DNA of 64,000 nt from Methylocaldum sp. 14B (GTDB taxonomy: Bacteria; Pseudomonadota; Gammaproteobacteria; Methylococcales; Methylococcaceae). The notes under the pieces were generated by a model. The model did no database searches. It saw only the letters and a program-made list of their open reading frames with translations, and was not told where the DNA came from. Both the position numbers and the translations under genes were made by a program. The DNA lies in contig NZ_MSCV01000019.1 of the NCBI RefSeq assembly GCF_002005105.1, positions 1 through 64,000 of the forward strand, given 5' to 3'. Shown here in pieces: positions 1 to 7,888 of this stretch (position 1 is the stretch's first letter; the number at the start of each line of letters is the position of its first letter).

Positions 1-154
1 TACCGCCAGCGATGCGGCGTGGGAAGTCTATCGTTTGTCCGACATCATCTACGATCCGGACAGCCGCTTTGCCGGTCTGTTGTTCTTCTTTGACGATGCG
101 GGCGGCCGTCAGGTCACCCAGATCGACGCTCCGCTGATCCCGTCCTTCATGTAA
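1..154 (+). CDS. pmoB: Particulate methane monooxygenase subunit B, C-terminal end (partial at left edge)
   Basis: The frame starting at base 2 is open to a TAA at 152-154 and gives 50 residues, including the stretches AAWEVYRLSDIIYDPDSRF and DAPLIPSFM. I recognise these as the C-terminal cupredoxin end of PmoB, the copper-containing periplasmic subunit of membrane-bound methane monooxygenase, which oxidises methane to methanol. This match is from memory of the family, not a search. The start of the gene and any pmoC and pmoA partners lie outside the window. A strong hairpin with a T-run follows, so this is likely the last gene of a pmoCAB operon. Confidence 0.88.
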   Translation, partial: TASDAAWEVYRLSDIIYDPDSRFAGLLFFFDDAGGRQVTQIDAPLIPSFM

Positions 155-162
155 GACCAAGG

Positions 163-183
163 GGGCGCCGGGTCCCGGCGCCC
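163..183. repeat. Perfect 10-bp palindrome just after pmoB
   Basis: GGGCGCCGGG and its exact reverse complement are separated by a single T, nine bases after the pmoB stop codon. No T-run follows, so this is not a complete terminator alone. It may protect the 3' end of the abundant pmo transcript or help the terminator 30 bases further on; that role is inference. Confidence 0.6.
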
Positions 184-213
184 TCGAGGCTTTACGACCG
201 ACGGTCGGCACTG

Positions 214-246
214 AAAAGCCCTCCTTCTCTGAAGGAGGGCTTTTTT
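214..246 (+). terminator. Rho-independent terminator of the pmo operon
   Basis: AAAAGCCCTCCTTC pairs with GAAGGAGGGCTTTT around a three-base TCT loop, and the stem runs into a T6 tract. It lies 60 bases after the pmoB stop codon. Confidence 0.93.
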
Positions 247-604
247 CTTTGTTTAGATCGGAGATTAATTCGGATCTCGGTGCGCTGTGTGCGGCCTAGA
301 GAGCTTATGACGCGGAAGGTGGCTTATTTGGGCCCAGCTGATTATCCCTCTATATTATTATGAGGGCAGGGTGTTCCCCTTAAGACTATAGGTTCCTATA
401 TCTCGGTGGGTCATAGGTTTCGCATCGCTTGTGCCGGTTACCGGCTAAATGCTTCCGAATGATGCCCACGCTAGCGCCGAAAATGTACCAGCCGGTAATT
501 TACCTAAATTTTACTCACTACAGAGCCAGAATGAACTGAAGACAACCTTCAACTCCTTTCCGGCTTCTAGTGATATAATTTATGCCGTTTTATCCATATC
601 CATT
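247..604. other. Intergenic region between the pmo terminator and tRNA-Thr
   Basis: No convincing coding frame is seen here. The only plus-strand ORF in the area runs through the tRNA and is an artefact. The region contains the tRNA promoter near its right end and a small CCCTC/GAGGG stem-loop near 346-366 of unknown meaning. Confidence 0.6.
548..578 (+). promoter_or_regulatory. Probable sigma70 promoter for tRNA-Thr
   Basis: A perfect -10 box, TATAAT, lies at 573-578, 26 bases before the mature tRNA 5' end. A weak -35-like TTCAAC lies at about 548-553, with a spacer slightly longer than ideal. The -10 match and distance to the tRNA make this credible; the -35 is uncertain. Confidence 0.55.
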
Positions 605-680
605 GCTGGCGTAGCTCAGTCGGTAGAGCAGCTGATTTGTAATCAGCCGGTCGGGGGTTCGAATCCTCTCGCCAGCTCCA
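605..680 (+). tRNA. tRNA-Thr, anticodon TGT
   Basis: The 76-base sequence folds as a full cloverleaf. The acceptor stem GCTGGCG pairs with CGCCAGC, the D arm is GCTC/GAGC, the anticodon stem is GCTGA/TCAGC around loop TTTGTAA, and the T arm contains GGTTCGAATCC. The anticodon TGT is at 638-640 and reads ACA threonine codons. CCA is encoded at 678-680. Confidence 0.97.
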
Positions 681-714
681 TTTCGCTATCCATTGCCTTG
701 AATCCGGGTATCGC

Positions 715-2190
715 TCAGCGGCTCTCGCGACGGATATCTAAGCGGCGTACGAATTCGCCGATGATGATTTGATAGAGTCTGTCACCGAGGACGTGATCCT
801 CGATGCCGGCATCGATGTTCGGGTTATCGTTAATTTCGATCACGTAGACACCGTTCTCGGTTTGTTTGAGATCGACTCCGTAAAGACCGTCCCCGATCAG
901 TTTGGCGATGGCCAGCGCGGTATCGACGACAGCGCTAGGGGTCTCTTCGATTGGTAAAGTCCGAAAGTTTCCCTCTACGGCCTTCCCGGACGACCGGTGC
1001 CTGACGACTTGCCAATGCGCACGAGACATGTAGTACTGGCAGGCGAACAAGGGTTGTCCATTGAGTATGCCCACTCTCCAGTCGAACGACGTATAAACGA
1101 ATTCTTGGGCGAGGATCAGATCGGATTCCTTGAACAGTTTTTGCGAAAGTGTTCTAAATTCACGCTCGTCATCGGCTTTGTATACGCCCCGAGAAAACGA
1201 GCCGTCCGGGATCTTAAGGACGACGGGGTAGCCGATGTTGCCATTCATCGATTCGACGTGCCCCTTTTGGAGAATTTTGCTTTTCGGTGTGGGAATGTGG
1301 TGCGCGTCCATTAGTTCGGCCAAATAGACCTTGTTGGCGCACTTCAGGATGGAATCGGGATCATCTATGACCACCATGCCTTCAATCTGCGCTTTTCTCG
1401 CGAAGCGATAGGTGTAGTGATCAATATTGGTGGTTTCGCGAATAAATAGAGCGTCGTATTCCGCCAAGCGCTCGTAATCTCTCTTCTCGATCAGTTCGAC
1501 ATCGACCCCTTGTTTTTTTCCGGCTTTGACGAGCTTTTGCAAAGCGCCGGCATTGGAAGGCGGCATGTTCTCGGCGGGATTACGCAGCACCGCCAGATCA
1601 TAGCGCGACGTGCTCCTGGCGCGGGGCCTCCGCCATGGTTTCGCGAGGTAGCTGTTCAGTCCGTCGATGAAAAGTTGCCGGTTCGGTTCGCACATCGAGC
1701 TCGTGAGGTGCATCGGCTTTACGGTGTCTATATGCCACTTGCCTTGATAGCGGAACTCGACTTTAAGCAACGGACATTGAAATAGATCGAAGATCTGCCG
1801 GGAAAGGTCCTGCATATTCGGATCTTCGCAGCGACCGAAAAAAATCGGAAGCTCGAAGGTCTCATCGATTTTGCTCTCGCGCTTCTTGAAGCGTTTCTGG
1901 ATTATGCCGTTGAGATCCTCGATGTTAAGGCTGTAAATGGATTTACTGCTGAGGCTGGTGAGGGTTCTCACGGTTGGAATGACCCGATGGCTGCGCGGCT
2001 CCGCCAGCAAAGAGCAAAAATACCCCATGCTTAAGTAACGATAACTGCGGCACAAATTGATGACGCGGACATCCTTCGTTTTTAGGTACTCGGCCTTCGA
2101 TAAATAATCGCAGGCTGCAACCACGGGCACGCGCGGATAGTCCGGCTGCCAGTCCTTTAGACTCTCGACAACGACGATGTGGACGGACAT
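715..2190 (-). CDS. RimK-like ATP-grasp ligase with N-terminal RLAN-type domain
   Basis: The 491-residue protein begins at an ATG. Residues ~1-150 look like the RimK-like ATP-grasp N-terminal (RLAN) domain. Residues ~290-485 carry an ATP-grasp fold, with NKVYLAELM, a VLKIPDGSFSRGV nucleotide-binding loop, and the C-terminal metal-binding segment YVIEINDNPNID. Enzymes of this fold join a carboxylate to an amine with ATP, as RimK adds glutamates to ribosomal protein S6. The substrate here is unknown. The gene lies one base after the stop of the upstream GNAT/C39 gene, so the two are surely co-transcribed. This pairing is described for amidoligase systems proposed to make or modify peptides. It is not the short, canonical RimK. 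Confidence 0.85.
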   Translation of the reverse strand: MSVHIVVVESLKDWQPDYPRVPVVAACDYLSKAEYLKTKDVRVINLCRSYRYLSMGYFCSLLAEPRSHRVIPTVRTLTSLSSKSIYSLNIEDLNGIIQKRFKKRESKIDETFELPIFFGRCEDPNMQDLSRQIFDLFQCPLLKVEFRYQGKWHIDTVKPMHLTSSMCEPNRQLFIDGLNSYLAKPWRRPRARSTSRYDLAVLRNPAENMPPSNAGALQKLVKAGKKQGVDVELIEKRDYERLAEYDALFIRETTNIDHYTYRFARKAQIEGMVVIDDPDSILKCANKVYLAELMDAHHIPTPKSKILQKGHVESMNGNIGYPVVLKIPDGSFSRGVYKADDEREFRTLSQKLFKESDLILAQEFVYTSFDWRVGILNGQPLFACQYYMSRAHWQVVRHRSSGKAVEGNFRTLPIEETPSAVVDTALAIAKLIGDGLYGVDLKQTENGVYVIEINDNPNIDAGIEDHVLGDRLYQIIIGEFVRRLDIRRESR

Positions 2191-2191
2191 A

Positions 2192-3301
2192 TCAGTGGCG
2201 CCGGCGCGACTTTGATTTGCGAAGGATCAGTACAGACTTTTGTCCGGTTTTTCCGTAGCGGGCCATGCGTTGAAAATCGGTCTTGAGAATGGGCATGTTG
2301 ATGCAGTCGGTGGCTGTCTTTCCGGCTGAATAATCGACATAGGGATCGTGCACGTAAAAATAATGTTCGTCGAAGCCTGTCACCACGATCCAGTGGGGAA
2401 ACTTTTCCTGATAAAGACGATAGGAACTGATCAGCACAACCGGTATGCCGCCTTGCTCCATTTTTTCCTGCAACTCATTGCAGTTGAGGGCGGCATACAC
2501 GATCTTGACCGGTAGTCTTTTCAGTTCATCCAAAAAATCCTCCTGTACGACCTGCATCACCACCCGTTTCTCTGGATCACGTACCGAGGTAATGAAAAGC
2601 GCGCCTTCATCATTGACATAAACCTCGACATCGAACCCGCGGTGAAACGCCGAAAGCGCGAGTCCATAAGGCCCGCACCCGCCGTGCCCGGAGGTCATGA
2701 AAACAGTGGTCGATTCGCGCCATAGCCGCAACTCGAGTTTTCGGTCCAGCTCTACATCGGATTGCAGGGTCTTCATGGCCATCATCAGGGATGCCGGACC
2801 GCAGGTGAAATCGAGAGTCTGCTGGTAATACGGCACCCGAGCCAGTTCCGGATTCAAATGAGGTGCCAGCATTTTCTCGAACCGCAAGGCCGAGGCGTGG
2901 TCTTCGTAGTAGTCGGGAACGCTTTCCAGATAACGATAGCCGAGATTTTCAAACAGTTTGATCGAAGGTCGATTATCGCGCCGAACTTCGAGCCGCAAGG
3001 TCACGCATTCGCGGTCCAGGGCCAATTCTTCGGAGGCTATTACCAGAGTCCGGCCTATGCCCTGGCTGCGATACGGCGGGTCGACCGCGTAGGAATACAG
3101 GCGCGCCAGCGAGGTGCCGGTATGGAATAGCACCATCGAATATCCGCGAATCACCCCGTCATGATCATCCACGAGGGTCGCCGCATTCGCCTTGGTAAGG
3201 AGATACCGGAAGTTGCGCCGGGAAATACGGTCCGTATCGAAACATCGGTCTTCGATCCGAACGAGGGCGTCCAGATCGTCCAAGTTGGCTGCGCGAATCA
3301 T
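2192..3301 (-). CDS. GNAT acetyltransferase fused to C39-like peptidase domain
   Basis: The 369-residue protein has two domains. Residues 1-145 are a RimI-type GNAT acetyltransferase with the acetyl-CoA loop YRSQGIGRTL near 77-86. Residues ~155-360 are a C39-like cysteine peptidase with DFTCGPASL (candidate nucleophile Cys167), HWIVVTGF (His303) and VHDPYVD (Asp319), the expected Cys-His-Asp order. C39 peptidases usually cut double-glycine leaders from bacteriocins, but no ABC transporter is attached and no precursor gene was recognised nearby. I chose the ATG at 3301; a TTG one codon upstream is less likely. It is the first gene of a two-gene operon with the ATP-grasp ligase. Confidence 0.85.
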   Translation of the reverse strand: MIRAANLDDLDALVRIEDRCFDTDRISRRNFRYLLTKANAATLVDDHDGVIRGYSMVLFHTGTSLARLYSYAVDPPYRSQGIGRTLVIASEELALDRECVTLRLEVRRDNRPSIKLFENLGYRYLESVPDYYEDHASALRFEKMLAPHLNPELARVPYYQQTLDFTCGPASLMMAMKTLQSDVELDRKLELRLWRESTTVFMTSGHGGCGPYGLALSAFHRGFDVEVYVNDEGALFITSVRDPEKRVVMQVVQEDFLDELKRLPVKIVYAALNCNELQEKMEQGGIPVVLISSYRLYQEKFPHWIVVTGFDEHYFYVHDPYVDYSAGKTATDCINMPILKTDFQRMARYGKTGQKSVLILRKSKSRRRH

Positions 3302-3431
3302 CAACGGTAGTGGGGGATAGGTGTCGGAAAAGATACTAGGCAGTTGTATGCCGACATCTTACCCGAAAATAGGTGGGCATTGTGCTCGCGGGGTCAAGCG
3401 CGGGAACAAGCCTGCGCTTGTCTGATGCCGA

Positions 3432-4619
3432 TCAGCGGAGCTTGCTCTCGATATCAATGCGTTCCCAAGGCAGTTCGGTGAATGACGCGCCCATGTGGCC
3501 GTGTGCCGGTAGCATCCGGTAAAACATCCCTTTGTATTGCGCGGGCAAGTAGCGAAGTCCGAATTTCCGGATGATCGCTCCTAGCCGGAAATCGATGCAT
3601 TCTTCGAGTCTGTTCTTGATCGTATTTTCGTCGACGCTGCCGGTACCGAATGCCGACACTTGAATGCTGACCGGCCTGGACTGCCCGATCGTGTAGCTCA
3701 GCTGGACTTCGCATTCGTCGGCGAGCCCGGCCGCTACAACGTTTTTGGCGGCGTAGCGTGCGGCATAGGCGCCGACGCGGTCGATACGGCAGGGGTCTTT
3801 GCCGGACAAGGCCGATCCGGAATGCCGCGCGTAACCGCCGTAGGTATCACTCGCTGTCTTTCGTCCGGTCATGCCCGAGTGTGCGGCGGGGCCGCTTTTC
3901 GGGAAAGTGCCGCGCGGATTGATGAAGATGTCTGTCTGATCGTCCGGCCGAATCGATTCGTTCGCAAAAGCGGGATTGATAACGTGGTCGAGAAGATCGG
4001 CGCGAAGCTGGGCTGCGTCGATTTGATCGCCCCCATGAGGCCCCGCGATCAGGGTAATGCTGTGAATCCTGTTCGGTCTGCCGCTTTCGAATTCCACGCC
4101 GACCTGCGTGGTACAGTCGGGCGATAAGTAGGAAACGGTTTTGTTCTCGCGCGCCACGGTCAGTTGCCGGGCCAAGCGGTTGGCCATGGTAATCGGAAAC
4201 GGCATCAGCTCGGTCGTCTGATTGCAGGCGAAACCGAACTGAGTGATTTGATTGCGGACGGTGATTCGGTCGAGCTCCTTGTCGGTCAATTCCCGCTCGT
4301 CCCATTCATACCGTTGATCGAGAGGTTGCGCCATAAGGCTGGTGACCACGGTGCATTCGGCGGCGTTGAAATCTTCCTTGCGATAACCGACCGCGCCGAC
4401 AACCTGCCGCGCCAGATCCGGAATGTCCACGGTCGCTTTCGAAGCAAAGCGGGCGGCGACGAACACGATTCCTTTCGACAAGGCGCATTCGGTCACGATA
4501 TGAGAGTAAGGATCCTGCTGGAGAAACCGGTCAACAATCGCGTCGCTGATGGTGTCGCATAACCGATCGGGGTGCCCTTCGGCCACCGATTCCGAAGTGA
4601 ACAAAAAGCTCTTTTTCAT
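3432..4619 (-). CDS. Divergent S-adenosylmethionine synthase (MetK family)
   Basis: The 395-residue protein aligns over its length with methionine adenosyltransferase, which makes S-adenosylmethionine from methionine and ATP. It retains TSESVAEGHPD (H16, D18), TGRKTASDTYGGYARH, SGKDPCRIDR (K274, D280) and AARYAAKNVVAAGLA. Two catalytic metal-binding aspartates known in E. coli MetK are changed: the GDQG motif is replaced by RNQI (N123 at the Asp118 position), and the GDCGLTGRK motif reads AHSGMTGRK (H247 at the Asp238 position). This is therefore a distinct branch, possibly a second copy, and enzyme activity cannot be assumed. Its ATG overlaps the stop of the P-type ATPase gene by four bases, indicating translational coupling. 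Confidence 0.85.
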   Translation of the reverse strand: MKKSFLFTSESVAEGHPDRLCDTISDAIVDRFLQQDPYSHIVTECALSKGIVFVAARFASKATVDIPDLARQVVGAVGYRKEDFNAAECTVVTSLMAQPLDQRYEWDERELTDKELDRITVRNQITQFGFACNQTTELMPFPITMANRLARQLTVARENKTVSYLSPDCTTQVGVEFESGRPNRIHSITLIAGPHGGDQIDAAQLRADLLDHVINPAFANESIRPDDQTDIFINPRGTFPKSGPAAHSGMTGRKTASDTYGGYARHSGSALSGKDPCRIDRVGAYAARYAAKNVVAAGLADECEVQLSYTIGQSRPVSIQVSAFGTGSVDENTIKNRLEECIDFRLGAIIRKFGLRYLPAQYKGMFYRMLPAHGHMGASFTELPWERIDIESKLR

Positions 4620-7600
4620 GATCGCCGCTCCTTTTGTTGCGAGTCGGTTTTTAACCGTTTAATCCCCTCATTGATTAAAAACGGCGTGGTTGCTCCGGCC
4701 CCGATCGCGACCCAATCGAGGGCGCCGATGGGCGAAAGTCGGAGCAAATTGCGCAACGGAGGCAAAAAGGCCGCGCCGATTTGAAGAGCGGCTGAACCGA
4801 ACAAAGCCGCACTCAATAGCCGGTTGGTTGGCCGTTTCTCCCTATCGAACACGCCGGTGCGCTCGGACCGGCAACTGATGGCGTGGAGCAACTGACCGAG
4901 CGTGATAGTCATAAAGGCGCCGGTGCCCGCTTTTGGCCCCAAGCCATACCGGGCAACGCTATATCCGTAAACAGCCATGGCGCCGCCGGAGAGAAGCAGT
5001 GATTCACGCATCAATCTGGCGGCATCGGCGCGGCGGATGATTGGCTCGGTTGGGCTGCGGGGCGCCTGTTTCAGCACGTCCTGCTCGGGCGGCTCGAGCG
5101 CCAATCCGAGGCCGGGCAGGATGTCGGTCAATAGGTTGATCCACAGCAGTTGGATCGGGTTCAGCACTTCGCCGGCACCAAGCGCCGTGCCGATCAGCAT
5201 GATCTCGACTTCGCTCAAGTTGCTGGAAAGCAGGAAATGCAGGCTCTTTCGGATGTTCAAGTAAATCGTTCGTCCCTGCTCAACGGCAGCGATCATGGTG
5301 TGCAGATTGTCGTCTTCCAGAACGATGTCGGCGACGGACCGCGCCACCTCGGCGCCCCCACCGCCAAGCGCCACGCCCACGTCGGCTGCCTTTAAAGCAG
5401 GGCCGTCGTTGACGCCGTCGCCGGTCATCGCTACGACGTGTCCGGCCTTTTGAAGCGCCTGGACGATGCGGAGCTTGTGCGCCGGGCTGACCCGCGCGAA
5501 CACTGTCGTATCATTCACGATGCCCGCGAGCAGGTCGGGGTCGAGTTTGTCCAGGCTGGTGGAGTCGATGATTTCGAGAGCCTTAACGCCGTTCAGTCCC
5601 AAGCGTTTGCCGACGGAGAAGGCTGTGGCGCTCTGATCGCCAGTAATCATTACGGTACTGATTCCGGCTCCATGGAATTTGGCCATGAGTTCGGCCATCC
5701 CGGGGCGGACCGTGTCTTCCATCCCTATCAATCCTAGCCAGACCAGGTTTTGGCTTACGGATGCGGTGCCAATATCTTCGGAATATCCGAAGGCGACGCC
5801 CAGAACCCTCAACGCGCGCCCGGCCAAGCCTTCGTTCTGTGTCATGATCGCCGCACACTGCGTTTCGTCAAGCTCTACGTACTCGCCGTCGCGGAGCCCG
5901 TGCGTGCACAGCCCGAGCACGTCGGTCGGACTGCCCTTGACCGCGACCAAGTGTTTTCCATCAGTGTTCTTGTGAACGGTGACCATATACGGACGATCCT
6001 CCGCCCGATGTACCGTCTTGACGAGCGGATGCCGCGCCCGCAATGCCTTGACGTCCTCGCCCGCGTCCAGTGCGATCTCCACCAAAGCCGACTCGGTCGG
6101 CGTTCCGTCGAGCTGGCGCCCGCTGCCGTTTTCGACCAGCTTGACTTCGCTGCACAGGCACACGATCTGAAGCAAGCGTTCGAGATCTCTCTGCTCGGCC
6201 AGATCGAACGATTCTCCGTTCATCAGCAACCTGCCGTTCGTGCGCGTGACGGAGATTGCGGGCATTTCGATCGTGACGGCCCGCATCCGGTTCTCGGTCA
6301 GCGTGCCGGTTTTATCGAGGCAAAGGGTCCTCACGGAACCGAGGCTTTCCACGGCGGGCAGCTGACGGACCAGCACGTGGTGGCGCTGCATTCGCCGTAT
6401 GCCGAGGGCCAGGGTGGTGGTCGCCACCGCCGGCAAGCCTTCCGGAACGGCCGCGACGGCCAGAGATATCGAGGACTTCAACATTTGCAGCCAGGCGAAC
6501 CCGCGCAGCAGGCCGAGGCCGAACATCGCCGCGCAGATACCGCCCGAAAACAGCGCGAGCTGGGTGCCCATATGGTCCAATTGGCGCTGCAACGGCGTCT
6601 CCGGCGGTTTGACCGATCCAACCAGGGATTGGATCACGCCGATTTCGGTGTGGCGGCCGGTCGACACCGCTACGGCCGTCCCGCTGCCGCCGGTGACGAC
6701 GGTGCCGCGATGAACCATATTCTTGCGATCGGCCAGAGGGGCGTCCGCAGGAGCCAGATAGTTGTGGTGTTTGCCGACAGGAAGGCTTTCGCCGGTCAGC
6801 GCCGATTCGTCGACAGTCAACCGGTTGCTGGCGATCAGACGTGCGTCTGCCGCTACAAACGATCCCGGCTCGAGCACCAGAATGTCGCCGGGCACGACGT
6901 TTTCGACCGCTATTTCCGTCTTCTCCCCATCCCGAATGGCAAGCGCCCGGGTTGGTGTCAGCTTGGCCAGCGAACCGATGATTTTTTCCGCTTCACTTTC
7001 GGTGAAATAGCCGATGCCGGCATTGATCAACACGACGCTCAGGATGGCTAGAGCATCCGCGACGCCTCCGGTGGCGATGGAAATCACCGCCGACACGCCG
7101 AGCAACGCGACCGGCGGACTCATGAGTTGTCCCGCAAACATCGCCATGGCCGAGCGGGGTTTTTGCTGGCTCAAGGTATTCGGTCCGTGACGAAGAAGAC
7201 GCGCCGCGGCAAGCTTTCCGGTCAAGCCGTCCGGTCCGGACCCCAGGGCCGTCAGCACCTCTTCGTCCTCGATTGCGTGCCAGACTCGCTTGCGGGAGGG
7301 GGCCTCTAAATCCGGATTCTCGACGATTTGGAGTGGCGGTTTTCCAAAAGCAGCCCGCCGGGCTTTCCAAAAGCCGATCTTGAGCGCATTGGAGTGCCTC
7401 GTGCCCTGGTGTCCGACTTTCGTCCGGGGTCCGCCGATCGCGGCATTGGTTTTCCAGTGTCTACGGGCACAAAGTTCGAGCTCGTCGATGATGAGGGCAA
7501 TCGGCAGATCCAGTCTGAACCGGACCAAGGCGCTTCCGGTAAGCGGATTGGCGCTGACCGAGTCGAGCCACCGGCTCTTGGCCGGAAGTTCTTCAAGCGC

Positions 7601-7756
7601 CTTCTTCATGATTTCCGAGCGATAGAGTCCACGAACCTTGACCCGGATTCGCCCGGGAGCCCCGCGATGGGCAAGCGTGATCAAGATCGGTCCGACAGGG
7701 CTCGAATGGGAGGAATGATTTTGGCGGCGGGCGCTTTGATCGAACGTATCTTTCAT
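4616..7756 (-). CDS. P2-like cation-transporting P-type ATPase with N-terminal HMA-like extension
   Basis: This large membrane ATPase has the full P-type set (numbers count from a GTG at 7792): TGES near 333, PEGLP in transmembrane helix 4 near 450, the phosphorylated DKTGTLT at 493-499, and TGDGVND near 790. The order and PEGLPA motif fit Ca2+/Mg2+-type P2 pumps rather than heavy-metal P1B pumps, which use CPC-like motifs. An unusual N-terminal ~150 residues includes a segment like an HMA_2 fold (GRIRVKVRGLYRSE...) without a CxxC metal site. I chose ATG 7756 because no ribosome-binding site precedes the GTG at 7792. The gene is upstream of and overlaps the MetK-like gene. The transported ion is not predictable from this reading. 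Confidence 0.85.
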   Translation of the reverse strand: MKDTFDQSARRQNHSSHSSPVGPILITLAHRGAPGRIRVKVRGLYRSEIMKKALEELPAKSRWLDSVSANPLTGSALVRFRLDLPIALIIDELELCARRHWKTNAAIGGPRTKVGHQGTRHSNALKIGFWKARRAAFGKPPLQIVENPDLEAPSRKRVWHAIEDEEVLTALGSGPDGLTGKLAAARLLRHGPNTLSQQKPRSAMAMFAGQLMSPPVALLGVSAVISIATGGVADALAILSVVLINAGIGYFTESEAEKIIGSLAKLTPTRALAIRDGEKTEIAVENVVPGDILVLEPGSFVAADARLIASNRLTVDESALTGESLPVGKHHNYLAPADAPLADRKNMVHRGTVVTGGSGTAVAVSTGRHTEIGVIQSLVGSVKPPETPLQRQLDHMGTQLALFSGGICAAMFGLGLLRGFAWLQMLKSSISLAVAAVPEGLPAVATTTLALGIRRMQRHHVLVRQLPAVESLGSVRTLCLDKTGTLTENRMRAVTIEMPAISVTRTNGRLLMNGESFDLAEQRDLERLLQIVCLCSEVKLVENGSGRQLDGTPTESALVEIALDAGEDVKALRARHPLVKTVHRAEDRPYMVTVHKNTDGKHLVAVKGSPTDVLGLCTHGLRDGEYVELDETQCAAIMTQNEGLAGRALRVLGVAFGYSEDIGTASVSQNLVWLGLIGMEDTVRPGMAELMAKFHGAGISTVMITGDQSATAFSVGKRLGLNGVKALEIIDSTSLDKLDPDLLAGIVNDTTVFARVSPAHKLRIVQALQKAGHVVAMTGDGVNDGPALKAADVGVALGGGGAEVARSVADIVLEDDNLHTMIAAVEQGRTIYLNIRKSLHFLLSSNLSEVEIMLIGTALGAGEVLNPIQLLWINLLTDILPGLGLALEPPEQDVLKQAPRSPTEPIIRRADAARLMRESLLLSGGAMAVYGYSVARYGLGPKAGTGAFMTITLGQLLHAISCRSERTGVFDREKRPTNRLLSAALFGSAALQIGAAFLPPLRNLLRLSPIGALDWVAIGAGATTPFLINEGIKRLKTDSQQKERRS

Positions 7757-7888
7757 CGGAAAAGCCGTTCCGCGACGGGGGATGACGGGCACCTGTCGCG
7801 ATGAAAAGTTACTATGCTTCTGCGTATCCGGTCTCGGACGTCAAAAATGAGCTTACCTTAGCGTGGTTACCAAAATGTGACCCTGCGG

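Noticed and set aside
449-772. 107-residue frame over the tRNA gene
   Set aside because: The sequence folds as tRNA-Thr; the peptide IAGVAQSVEQ is a common tRNA translation artefact.
3394-3422. CAAGCGC/GCGCTTG hairpin after the MetK-like gene's upstream neighbour
   Set aside because: The loop is long and no T-run follows on either strand, so I do not call a terminator.
5750-7051. 433-residue plus-strand frame
   Set aside because: It lies opposite the P-type ATPase, whose motifs are complete; the frame has no recognisable domain.
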